Shown: positions 6,464-12,816 of the stretch, in pieces | Layout of the letters: every line of letters starts with the position of its first letter | Position numbering within the stretch: position 1 is the stretch's first letter | NCBI GenBank assembly: GCA_964486725.1 | Contig: CAZAOK010000109.1 | Coordinates: forward strand, 1 to 12,816 | Direction: 5' to 3' | Source of the DNA: M55B154 sp964486725 | GTDB taxonomy: Bacteria; Spirochaetota; UBA4802; UB4802 | Length of the DNA: 12,816 nt | Notes under the pieces: model-generated | The model's database searches: none | The model's input: only the letters and a program-made list of their open reading frames with translations | What the model was told of the DNA's origin: nothing | Translations under genes and position numbers: made by a program

Positions 6464-6492
6464 ATTACAACCCCATAAATTCATGACGTCAA
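6464..6492 (-). promoter_or_regulatory. Sigma70 promoter of the seven-helix protein gene
   Basis: TTGACG (6492-6487, minus strand), 17-base spacer, TGTAAT (6469-6464). Both boxes match five of six consensus positions. It predicts a leader of about 35 bases ending in a strong ribosome site. It diverges from the cold shock promoter at 6568. Confidence 0.5.
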
Positions 6493-6567
6493 GCCGTTTC
6501 CGGGTTTACCAATTACACTTAAAAAGCAAAAGAATAAAGAATGTATAAAAATTAAATAAAAATTGAT

Positions 6568-6595
6568 TTGACGAAATTATGATGTATATTAGTAT
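6568..6595 (+). promoter_or_regulatory. Candidate promoter of the cold shock gene
   Basis: TTGACG (6568-6573), 16-base spacer, TAGTAT (6590-6595). It implies transcription starting near 6602 and a leader of about 135 bases. The 314-base gap 6424-6737 otherwise holds only the divergent promoter and this leader. Confidence 0.4.
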
Positions 6596-6601
6596 GACAA
6601 A

Positions 6602-6737
6602 CTAGTTGATAGCATCTCGTAGCAAATCGTTTTCACTTCCCCGAATATTAATTCCGGCAAAGTAATACGTGGGTATGAAGAAGCTGCAACTTAATGGGGT
6701 AACACCCAATATTTTACAGTTTATGGAGTGTCATGCA
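6602..6737 (+). promoter_or_regulatory. Long 5' leader of the cold shock gene
   Basis: About 135 bases lie between the inferred transcription start and the ATG, including a possible small hairpin TGGG-GTAACA-CCCA near 6694-6707. Long structured leaders act as thermosensing elements in cspA-type genes. Here only the length and position are seen; no known cold box sequence is recognised. Confidence 0.3.
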
Positions 6738-6941
6738 ATGACAAAAGGTACAGTTAAATGGTTCAACGAAAAGAAAGGATATGGTTTCCTTTCACAAGAT
6801 GATGGAACGGATGTGTTCGTGCATCACACAGGCATTCAGGGCGATGGATTCAAGACCCTTTTCGAAGGTGACAGAGTTGAATTCACCATTGAACAGAGTG
6901 ACAAAGGTCCCCGTGCGGTTTCAGTAAAAACCATAGGATAA
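6738..6941 (+). CDS. csp: Cold shock protein, CspA family
   Basis: A 67-residue single cold-shock domain that binds single-stranded RNA and DNA and melts RNA secondary structure. It begins MTKGTVKWFNEKKGYGFLSQ, with RNP1 as KGYGFLSQ near 13-20, RNP2 as VFVHHT near 26-31, and the usual C-terminal GPRAVSV. ATG 6738 is chosen over in-frame GTG 6669 and ATG 6675 because GGAG at 6725-6728 is well spaced, and the family starts exactly at this Met with 66-70 residues. It is monocistronic, with its own leader and a strong terminator. Which paralogue it is, and whether it is cold-induced, cannot be told. Confidence 0.95.
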   Translation: MTKGTVKWFNEKKGYGFLSQDDGTDVFVHHTGIQGDGFKTLFEGDRVEFTIEQSDKGPRAVSVKTIG

Positions 6942-6998
6942 TACAACACAGGAACTTATACAATATACAGTCCGAATAAGTTGTATCATACCACATTT

Positions 6999-7025
6999 AA
7001 AACCCGGCAATTCGCCGGGTTTTTT
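6999..7025 (+). terminator. Rho-independent terminator after the cold shock gene
   Basis: ACCCGGC (7002-7008) and GCCGGGT (7014-7020) form a perfect 7-bp stem around AATTC, preceded by AAA and followed by a run of T to 7025. Classic intrinsic terminator, possibly bidirectional. Confidence 0.9.
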
Positions 7026-7050
7026 CATTAATGCTTACGCGTAAAAATGA

Positions 7051-7088
7051 TTGCGTTCTCCTCCCTTTCATGATACAAACATATCATG
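7051..7088 (+). promoter_or_regulatory. Candidate promoter with operator palindrome for the respiratory operon
   Basis: A perfect inverted repeat CATGATA-CAAACA-TATCATG (7069-7088) sits directly before the ribosome site of the rhodanese gene. It overlaps a possible -10 TACAAA (7074-7079) with TTGCGT (7051-7056) 17 bases upstream. The arms and six-base centre have the geometry of CRP/FNR-family sites, though the sequence is not their consensus. It may be an anaerobic or sulfur-responsive operator; the regulator is not in the window. Confidence 0.35.
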
Positions 7089-7101
7089 CAGGAGAAACCT
7101 G

Positions 7102-7509
7102 ATGGTTCATTACAAAAGGCTAATCACGAAATACATTTCTGTTATAATTATCCTGTCAGCACTTACCTCGTGCGGTGCAGTATCCAGAAAATCACCCCGG
7201 GACATTCACCGGATGATAACTGATCCGGACATGCGCCAGGAAATAGTGCTGGTAGATATTCGCGGTTCTTCTGAATATGCTGACGGACATATCCCGGGAG
7301 CAATACATATACCATTTCGCAGTAAAAAATTCGATGAACTACTCTACGCCTACAGTGACACACCTGTGCTGATTCTTTATTGCGGCCGGGGGCTTAAAAC
7401 CGAAAAGGGCGCCCAAACAGCAAAGAAGTCAGGGTTTACACAAATATATATTCTTGAAGGTGGTTTTTCGTCCTGGAAAGACAGGGGACTCCCTGTCACA
7501 TCCGATTGA
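7102..7509 (+). CDS. Rhodanese-domain lipoprotein
   Basis: A 135-residue exported single-domain rhodanese. Residues 1-24 form a lipoprotein signal: basic start, hydrophobic core ISVIIILSA, lipobox LTSC with C24 as lipidation site, followed by Gly, so no inner-membrane Asp retention signal. The domain shows VDIRGSSEYADGHIPGAIHI (51-70), active-site loop C94-GRGLKT, and the closing EGGFSSWKDRGLPV. The catalytic Cys is present, so it should carry a persulfide; single-domain rhodaneses move sulfane sulfur from thiosulfate, polysulfide or persulfides to acceptors. The start is set by AGGAG (7090-7094); a longer frame from TTG 7051 would cover the operator and bury the signal peptide. It is the first gene of an operon, 18 bases before the octaheme cytochrome, which suggests a periplasmic sulfur-handling role with that enzyme. 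Confidence 0.85.
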   Translation: MVHYKRLITKYISVIIILSALTSCGAVSRKSPRDIHRMITDPDMRQEIVLVDIRGSSEYADGHIPGAIHIPFRSKKFDELLYAYSDTPVLILYCGRGLKTEKGAQTAKKSGFTQIYILEGGFSSWKDRGLPVTSD

Positions 7510-7527
7510 AGATAACTGGAGGAAACA

Positions 7528-9180
7528 ATGGGTAAAAATGGATTATTATTCATGATTGTCAGTATATCAACAATCATGGTAACCATCGGCATCATGGCAC
7601 AAACCGCCGACCACGGCAACTTCAAGGAGCTTCAGAGATCCTTTGATCGTCCGGAAGATGTGACCATAACCTGCCTTGGATGCCACAATCTTGCGGATGA
7701 CCATATCATGAAGACATCCCACTGGCTGTGGTACCGGGAAACGGATAAACTTCCCGGTCACAAGGGAGAGAAGATGAAGGTTGGCAAGATCAATATTATC
7801 AATAACTTCTGCGTAGCCATTCGTTCCAATGAACCGAGATGTACCAGTTGTCATATTGGATATGGATGGAAGGACGAAAACTTTGATTTCACCGATCAGA
7901 CAAAGATTGACTGCCTTGTCTGCCACGAACAAACGGGTACATACGAAAAATTCCCCACCGGTGCTGGATACCCACCTGAGAAAAGAAAATTTTTCAAGGG
8001 TGGTAAAAAATGGTTTGAAAGACCTGATTACAGAAAAGTCTCACAGAGCGTTGGTAAGCCTTCCCGTAAAAACTGTGGTTCATGTCACTTTTACGGTGGC
8101 GGCGGCAACGCGGTGAAACACGGTACACTGGATAAATCCCTGCTGAACCCTGAAAAAACCACGGATATCCACATGGGAAAGGACGGGGGCGAAATGGTCT
8201 GCGTTGACTGTCACGTGGCACCAAAACATGACATAAAGGGACAGCTATACTCGGTATCCGTTGAGAACCGTGACAGGCTGCATTGCACGCGATGTCATAC
8301 CATGAAACCTCATACCCAGAAACTGTATGTTGAGGAATTTGAGACTGAACAGAAGATGGGATATGATTTATTCAAAAGCAAGCTGCATAACAGGGAAAAC
8401 CCAGAGGACACCTTTATACGCCGTATTCTTGACAAGCATTACGATAAGTTATCCTGCCAGGCCTGTCATATAAACCTGTATTCCACACAGTATAAAACCA
8501 AGACCTGGTGGGACTGGTCCAAGGCAGGGAAAAAGAACGAAAAAGGGAAACCATTCGTCATAAAGGACGAAGACGGGGACAACATCTATGACAGCAAGAA
8601 AGGTGAATTCAAGCTGGGTAAAAACCTGGAACCGGAATACCGCTGGTTCGACGGAAAGGTTGGGCACCTTCTTGTTGGTGATAAAATCGATCCTGACAAT
8701 ACTCCCATACAGATTAACACCATTGAAGGAGAATGCGGCGCGCCTGGTAGCAAAATCTGGCCTTTCAAGATCATGCTGGGAAAACAGCCATATGACCCGG
8801 TAAACAAGACTATGATAATACCTAAACTATTTGGTAAAAAGGGCAGCGGAGCCTACTGGGCAGACTGGAACTGGGACAAGGCCGCAAAGGTTGGAATGGA
8901 AGATGCAGGCGTAGAGTACAGCGGCAAATACGACTGGATAGAAACTGAAATGTTCTGGCCGCTGACTCATCTCATACAGCCAAAAGAAAACGCCCTTAAA
9001 TGCGATGATTGCCATAGTAGAAATGGAAGACTTGAAGGTCTTGAAGCCTGCTGGATCCCCGGCAGGGACCGCAGCCTGGTGCTTGACATCCTCGGCATGG
9101 TGATGCTGTTCGGCTCTATCGCGGGAGTCATCATTCACGGATTTATCAGGTTCTCACGATCACGGAAAGAAGAGGAGTGA
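7528..9180 (+). CDS. Octaheme cytochrome c, tetrathionate reductase (OTR) family
   Basis: A 550-residue exported protein with exactly eight CxxCH sites, starting at C49, C105, C129, C183, C225, C253, C310 and C492. The long gap before the last heme and the KVSQSVG..RKNCGSCHFYGGGG block (about 170-193) match the octaheme tetrathionate reductase family. In the Shewanella enzyme an Asn-x-x-Cys and an Asp-x-x-Lys, with the Lys ligating the second heme iron, line the active site; N92-x-x-C95 and D167-x-x-K170 are the likely equivalents (my alignment by eye). Known relatives reduce tetrathionate, nitrite and hydroxylamine in vitro; the true substrate is unsettled. An N-terminal hydrophobic segment (6-24) exports it, and a second one (about 517-541) before RSRKEEE anchors the C-terminus. 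GGAGG at 7518-7522 fixes the start. The cytochrome b gene follows after 3 bases. Confidence 0.92.
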   Translation: MGKNGLLFMIVSISTIMVTIGIMAQTADHGNFKELQRSFDRPEDVTITCLGCHNLADDHIMKTSHWLWYRETDKLPGHKGEKMKVGKINIINNFCVAIRSNEPRCTSCHIGYGWKDENFDFTDQTKIDCLVCHEQTGTYEKFPTGAGYPPEKRKFFKGGKKWFERPDYRKVSQSVGKPSRKNCGSCHFYGGGGNAVKHGTLDKSLLNPEKTTDIHMGKDGGEMVCVDCHVAPKHDIKGQLYSVSVENRDRLHCTRCHTMKPHTQKLYVEEFETEQKMGYDLFKSKLHNRENPEDTFIRRILDKHYDKLSCQACHINLYSTQYKTKTWWDWSKAGKKNEKGKPFVIKDEDGDNIYDSKKGEFKLGKNLEPEYRWFDGKVGHLLVGDKIDPDNTPIQINTIEGECGAPGSKIWPFKIMLGKQPYDPVNKTMIIPKLFGKKGSGAYWADWNWDKAAKVGMEDAGVEYSGKYDWIETEMFWPLTHLIQPKENALKCDDCHSRNGRLEGLEACWIPGRDRSLVLDILGMVMLFGSIAGVIIHGFIRFSRSRKEEE

Positions 9181-9183
9181 TGT

Positions 9184-9786
9184 ATGATACAAAAAGTATA
9201 CATGTATAAACGATTTGAAAGATTGTGGCACTGGACACAGGCCCTGTTAATATTCTTTCTCGCGTTAACAGGATTTGAAGTGCATGGTTCATACAATATT
9301 TTTGGATTCGAGAACGCGGTGATACTTCACATGTACACCGGTTTCATTCTGATTGTACTCATTGCCTTTGCCATTTTCTGGCATTTTACCACCGGCGAAT
9401 GGCGTCAATATATTCCAACCACTGACAAGCTGAGAGACCAGGTTCGATATTACCTTGTGGGGATCTTCAAAAACGAACCTCACCCTCATGACAAATCTGT
9501 TGAGGTGAAGCTTAATCCACTTCAGAAAATCAGTTATCTCGGCTTCAAAATATTGATAATACCTGTAATGGTATTGACGGGACTTATCTATTATTATGTT
9601 GCGCATGGAACCCTGCACCTTCAATCTGTAAAATGGATAGCCATCATACACACCTTCGGGGCATACCTTCTTCTTACTTTCGCGGTGATCCATGTCTACA
9701 TGACAACCACGGGGCACACAATTACTTCCCACATGAAAGCCATGATAACCGGCTATGATGAGATTGAAGTGGAAGAAAAGAAATAG
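9184..9786 (+). CDS. Cytochrome b561-type quinol-oxidising membrane subunit
   Basis: A 200-residue di-heme b-type cytochrome like those of formate dehydrogenase, Ni-hydrogenase and thiosulfate reductase. Four membrane helices are seen near 12-32, 44-67, 113-139 and 150-172. Candidate heme ligands are H16 in RLWHWTQA, H49 in LHMYTGF, H67 in FWHFTTGEW, H156 in IIHTFGA and H170 in VIHVYMTTTGHT; the H16 context and the last-helix HVYMTTTGHT are typical. It starts 3 bases after the octaheme cytochrome stop, with GAGGAG overlapping that gene's end, so the two are translationally coupled. It most likely passes electrons from menaquinol to the octaheme protein across the membrane; reverse flow is also possible. 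The tail is acidic then basic (EIEVEEKK), cytoplasmic or interfacial. Confidence 0.88.
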   Translation: MIQKVYMYKRFERLWHWTQALLIFFLALTGFEVHGSYNIFGFENAVILHMYTGFILIVLIAFAIFWHFTTGEWRQYIPTTDKLRDQVRYYLVGIFKNEPHPHDKSVEVKLNPLQKISYLGFKILIIPVMVLTGLIYYYVAHGTLHLQSVKWIAIIHTFGAYLLLTFAVIHVYMTTTGHTITSHMKAMITGYDEIEVEEKK

Positions 9787-9809
9787 CCATTTCCGTGGGA
9801 GCAGTTCTT

Positions 9810-9833
9810 GCAACCCCCCTCCAGGGGGGTTGC
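9810..9833 (+). terminator. GC-rich hairpin at the end of the respiratory operon
   Basis: GCAACCCCCCT and AGGGGGGTTGC are perfect 11-base complements around a two-base centre, 24 bases after the cytochrome b stop. No T run follows (ATTCAT), so it may slow or stabilise RNA ends rather than terminate cleanly. Confidence 0.5.
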
Positions 9834-9858
9834 ATTCATGCAGCCTGTAGGTTATAAT
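9830..9858 (+). promoter_or_regulatory. Candidate promoter of the P-type ATPase gene
   Basis: A perfect TATAAT (9853-9858) lies 17 bases after TTGCAT (9830-9835), which falls in the 3' arm of the preceding hairpin. A second TATAAA follows at 9864-9869. The -35 is poor (three of six). It would start transcription about 33 bases before the ATG. Confidence 0.4.
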
Positions 9859-9897
9859 CATTGTATAAATTATTCTATATGCACTGGATAGTTATCA

Positions 9898-12612
9898 ATG
9901 AACTCACCCACACAACCCAAATCACCCTGGATGCTTTCTGCTGAAAGCATTGCAGAAAAACTATCAGTAAATCCCGGTAAAGGACTGTCCGGGAATGAAG
10001 TAAAGAAGAGAAGAAGCACATTCGGTGCTAACAGGATACGCCATTCAAAAGGCAAAAGCGCCTGGAAAATATTGATAGATCAGTTTACCAACCTGATCAT
10101 GCTGGTGCTTGCTGCCGCCGCTTTGCTTTCACTGGCATTCGCCCAATGGGTTGACGGCATCGCCATCCTGGTGGCCATGGCAATAAACGCGGTAGTAGGT
10201 TTTACCACAGAGCTGAAGGCAACCAGGTCAATGGAAGCGCTGCAGCAAATGGACCTGGTTACCGCCATGGTAAAGCGGAATGGCGAGGTACAGGAAATCG
10301 ACGCCAGGGATATCGTTCCCGGAGACATCGTGGTATTTGAAAGCGGTGATATGATATCAGCAGACATACGGCTGATTGAATCCAACAATCTGCAGGCCAA
10401 CGAGTCCCCCCTGACCGGAGAATCAGCACCCGTTGATAAAACCATTGACAGCATTGACGAAGAAGCCCCGCTGGCGGAAAGAAAGAACATGGTATACAAG
10501 GGCACATCTATAACAAGGGGCTCCGGCCAGGGAATAGCCGTATTTACGGGGATGGACACGGAAATCGGTACCATCGCGTCACTCGTGGACGAAGCAGAGT
10601 CTCATTCTGATCCCCTGGAAAAGCAGCTGGACAGCCTTGCAAAAAATCTCATAAAGGTAATATTCTTCGTTTCCCTTTTTGCCGGCGCAGCCGGGTTTCT
10701 TTCAGGCAAAGACCTGCTTCTTATGATCAAAACTGTCGTTGTGCTGATAGTAGCGGCCATACCGGAAGGACTTCCCGTTGTAGCCACGGTAGCGCTTGCC
10801 CGCGGCATGAAACAGATGGCTGATGAAAACGCGCTTGTCCGAAGACTTACAGCGGTACAAACCCTTGGATCAACCAACGTCATTTTTACCGATAAGACCG
10901 GCACACTCACAGAGAACCAGATGACCATGACCGAGTTCAGGGAACGCGATAATATCATAACCATCACCGGGGAAGGTCTTCGCACTGATGGCACATTTTC
11001 CATAAAGGATAAAGAAATCAATCCCGCGGATGATCCTGTTTTAATGGAAGCATTGAAAACCGGTATGCTCTGCACCAACGCGTCACTGCGAATAAGTGAT
11101 GATGGTGAAACCGAAAGTATCGGTGACCCCATGGAAGTAGCCCTTATCGTAGCGGGAGAAAAGGCCGGACTGCATCATGATGAACTTCTTCAGAAAATGC
11201 CTGAAGAAAAGGAGATCGCCTTTGATCCTTCCAACAAGATGATGGCCACCTATCACAAGACAGAAGATAACCGGTACAGGGTATCTGTAAAAGGTGCTCC
11301 AGAATCGGTACTTGATGTATGCACCCATATCAACAGCAAAGGACAGCCAGAAGATTTTTCGGAGGACGAAAAATCCAGGTGGCTGGATATCAATACCGAA
11401 ATGGCCAGAAACGGCCTGCGTGTTCTTGCCATGGCCGTTAAGACAACAGGCTCAATTGATGAAAAACCCTACGAAAACCTGACCTTTCTTGGCTTATCAG
11501 GACTGGTAGATCCGCCAAGAGGTGATATAAGGGGGGACATCGAGAAATGTAATGAAGCAGGCATCCGGGTAATAATGATTACAGGAGACCAGGAAGTGAC
11601 CGCCACAAATGTTGGCGTTGCGGTGGGTATCATTGATGACGAGAAAGGCCCCGTAAAACAGGGTTCTGAAATTGAAGATATCTCTTCGCTGAGTGAAGAG
11701 GAAATGCGCGAGATCACACAAACCTCTATCTTCTGCAGGGTAAGCCCTGAACAGAAATTAAACCTTATATCGGTATACCAGGAAGAAAACAATATCGTTG
11801 CCATGACCGGTGACGGCGTCAATGACGCCCCCGCACTCAAGAAAGCCGACATCGGGGTTGCCATGGGTAAACGTGGACAACAGGTAGCAAAGGAGGCATC
11901 TGATATTATCCTGCAGGATGACGACTTCACCTCCATTCTTACAGCGGTAAAACATGGCCGCACAATCTTTAACAATATACGCAAGTTCGTCATATACCTG
12001 ATTTCCGGAAACCTGGGGGAGATACTCATCGTAACACTGGCTTCAATTGCCGGACAGCCGCTACCACTGCTGCCCCTGCAGATACTCTATCTTAATGCCA
12101 TAAATGACGCCTTCCCCGCCCTGGCCCTGGGCATGGGTAAATCAAGCGCGGGAATAATGAAAAAACCACCTCGTGATCCCGGAGAGCCCATAATGGGAAA
12201 AAGCCAGTGGCGTGAAACATTCTGGTACAGTATACTCATCGCCGCCGCCGTTTTAACGGGTTTTATACTTGCGCTGTACTGGTTTGACCTTGGTAAAGCA
12301 GAGGCCGTCACTGTTTCTTTTCTCAGCCTCGCTCTGGGACGCCTCTGGCACGTATTCAACATGCGGGATGTGGAAAGTACTTTTTTCAGGAACCGCATTC
12401 TCACCAACCCGTACGTGATCGGCGCACTGGTGTTATGCACGGGACTGATACTGCTGGCACTGTATGTGCCCATCCTCTCAGAGGTACTCAAGGTTACCAT
12501 GCCGGGAACCACCGGCTGGATTCTACTTCTTGTGACAAGCATTGTTCCACTGGCAGTGGGACAACTGGTTCTATTTATACGAAGAAAGAAGGGGACAAAG
12601 ATCAATCAATAG
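9898..12612 (+). CDS. P2-type cation-transporting ATPase (Ca2+ ATPase-like)
   Basis: A 904-residue membrane pump. Parts in order: N-terminal cation-ATPase domain (about 10-80), helices 1-2 (58-104), actuator motif TGES (173-176), helix 4 with PEGLP (289-293), phosphorylation site DKTGTLT with D332, nucleotide-binding KGAPE, TGDGVNDAP (637-645), and helices 5-10 to the C-terminus. Against SERCA, calcium-site residues E290 (helix 4), N705 and E708 (helix 5), N733 and D737 (helix 6) are kept, but the helix 6 Thr is Asn (N736, NAINDAFPALALG), and the helix 8 Glu position is Arg or Leu (near R815). This favours a single-site pump, probably for Ca2+, though Na+ or another cation is possible. The ribosome site is weak (GGA 9 bases upstream). 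The gene is single, with its own promoter candidate, and shows no frameshift. Confidence 0.93.
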   Translation: MNSPTQPKSPWMLSAESIAEKLSVNPGKGLSGNEVKKRRSTFGANRIRHSKGKSAWKILIDQFTNLIMLVLAAAALLSLAFAQWVDGIAILVAMAINAVVGFTTELKATRSMEALQQMDLVTAMVKRNGEVQEIDARDIVPGDIVVFESGDMISADIRLIESNNLQANESPLTGESAPVDKTIDSIDEEAPLAERKNMVYKGTSITRGSGQGIAVFTGMDTEIGTIASLVDEAESHSDPLEKQLDSLAKNLIKVIFFVSLFAGAAGFLSGKDLLLMIKTVVVLIVAAIPEGLPVVATVALARGMKQMADENALVRRLTAVQTLGSTNVIFTDKTGTLTENQMTMTEFRERDNIITITGEGLRTDGTFSIKDKEINPADDPVLMEALKTGMLCTNASLRISDDGETESIGDPMEVALIVAGEKAGLHHDELLQKMPEEKEIAFDPSNKMMATYHKTEDNRYRVSVKGAPESVLDVCTHINSKGQPEDFSEDEKSRWLDINTEMARNGLRVLAMAVKTTGSIDEKPYENLTFLGLSGLVDPPRGDIRGDIEKCNEAGIRVIMITGDQEVTATNVGVAVGIIDDEKGPVKQGSEIEDISSLSEEEMREITQTSIFCRVSPEQKLNLISVYQEENNIVAMTGDGVNDAPALKKADIGVAMGKRGQQVAKEASDIILQDDDFTSILTAVKHGRTIFNNIRKFVIYLISGNLGEILIVTLASIAGQPLPLLPLQILYLNAINDAFPALALGMGKSSAGIMKKPPRDPGEPIMGKSQWRETFWYSILIAAAVLTGFILALYWFDLGKAEAVTVSFLSLALGRLWHVFNMRDVESTFFRNRILTNPYVIGALVLCTGLILLALYVPILSEVLKVTMPGTTGWILLLVTSIVPLAVGQLVLFIRRKKGTKINQ

Positions 12613-12816
12613 GAATATATTCCCGGGGGCACCCGGTATCATGACTGGAGCGCCGCAGCGGTCACAATCATCCACAATTCACTGTTAGAAAAAAGCAGGT
12701 TTTGTTATTATTCAGCTGTCGTGCTGAATTATTATTAGTCCCCCGAAGAAAACACTTATGCTATAATAAGGTTTTAAATACATAAAACCGCCCGCTTCGC
12801 TCGACGCCGTGCTGAG
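12613..12816. other. Intergenic tail with two small hairpins
   Basis: No gene is visible. CCGGG-GGCA-CCCGG (12623-12636) lies just after the ATPase stop, and ATTCAGC-TGTCGT-GCTGAAT (12710-12729), followed by TATTATTAG, may be a weak terminator for it. A TATAAT at 12763-12768 has no -35 partner. The last 30 bases turn GC-rich (CCGCTTCGCTCG-like), resembling the edge of another repeat block or a gene beyond the window. Confidence 0.4.

Noticed and set aside
6669..6737. N-terminal extension of the cold shock protein from GTG 6669 or ATG 6675
   Set aside because: The family starts at the Met at 6738, which has a well-placed GGAG; the extension resembles no known domain.
7035..7044. Ten-base palindrome TTACGCGTAA, with a near match at 3985
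   Set aside because: Too short to be significant; the 3985 occurrence is inside a stop codon context and differs at the last base.
7051..7101. Longer rhodanese from TTG 7051
   Set aside because: It would put 17 extra residues before a clear lipoprotein signal and cover the operator palindrome; AGGAG supports ATG 7102.
11469..12605. Long antisense frames opposite the P-type ATPase
   Set aside because: Ser/Thr/Pro-rich shadow translations of the real gene's codon pattern; no starts with ribosome sites.
12763..12768. TATAAT near the right end
   Set aside because: No -35 partner and no visible downstream gene inside the window.

Overview
The window looks like a piece of chromosome from a Gram-negative, anaerobic or facultatively anaerobic bacterium. 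The signs are periplasmic multiheme c-type cytochrome respiration, a lipoprotein rhodanese and butyrate-type acyl phosphate metabolism. I cannot name a phylum with confidence; Desulfobacterota and Spirochaetota are both compatible guesses. No tRNA, rRNA or CRISPR array is visible.

Positions 1-1930 are accessory DNA. Two blocks of GC-rich triloop palindromes (1-170 and about 1666-1765) bracket a small antitoxin/PIN-toxin pair (271-880), a DUF3467 gene on the minus strand (924-1184), and a very AT-rich, startless reading frame for a small membrane protein (1354-1653). A second, eroded DUF3467 tail lies at 1810-1860. This part carries the marks of rearrangement and decay.

Positions 1931-4896 hold a minus-strand operon read as ptb2, ptb1, buk: two divergent phosphate butyryltransferase-family proteins followed by butyrate kinase. 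Together they would interconvert an acyl-CoA and the free acid with ATP gain. The two transferases carry different substitutions at the same otherwise conserved Ser-Arg pair. Upstream, also on the minus strand, are a COG1926-type phosphoribosyltransferase (5047-5691) and a seven-helix membrane protein with faint ceramidase/CREST-like features (5803-6423).

At about 6500 transcription diverges. On the plus strand come a cold shock protein with a long untranslated leader and a clean terminator (6568-7025), then an apparent three-gene respiratory operon: a rhodanese lipoprotein, an octaheme tetrathionate-reductase-type cytochrome c with a C-terminal membrane anchor, and a four-helix cytochrome b (7102-9786). 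The plausible wiring is quinol to cytochrome b to octaheme protein to a sulfur or nitrogen oxyanion, with the rhodanese handling sulfane sulfur on the outer face of the membrane. A P2-type cation-transporting ATPase of 904 residues (9898-12612), with an unusual residue in its sixth-helix ion site, has its own likely promoter and closes the window. The last 200 bases are intergenic, with two small hairpins.
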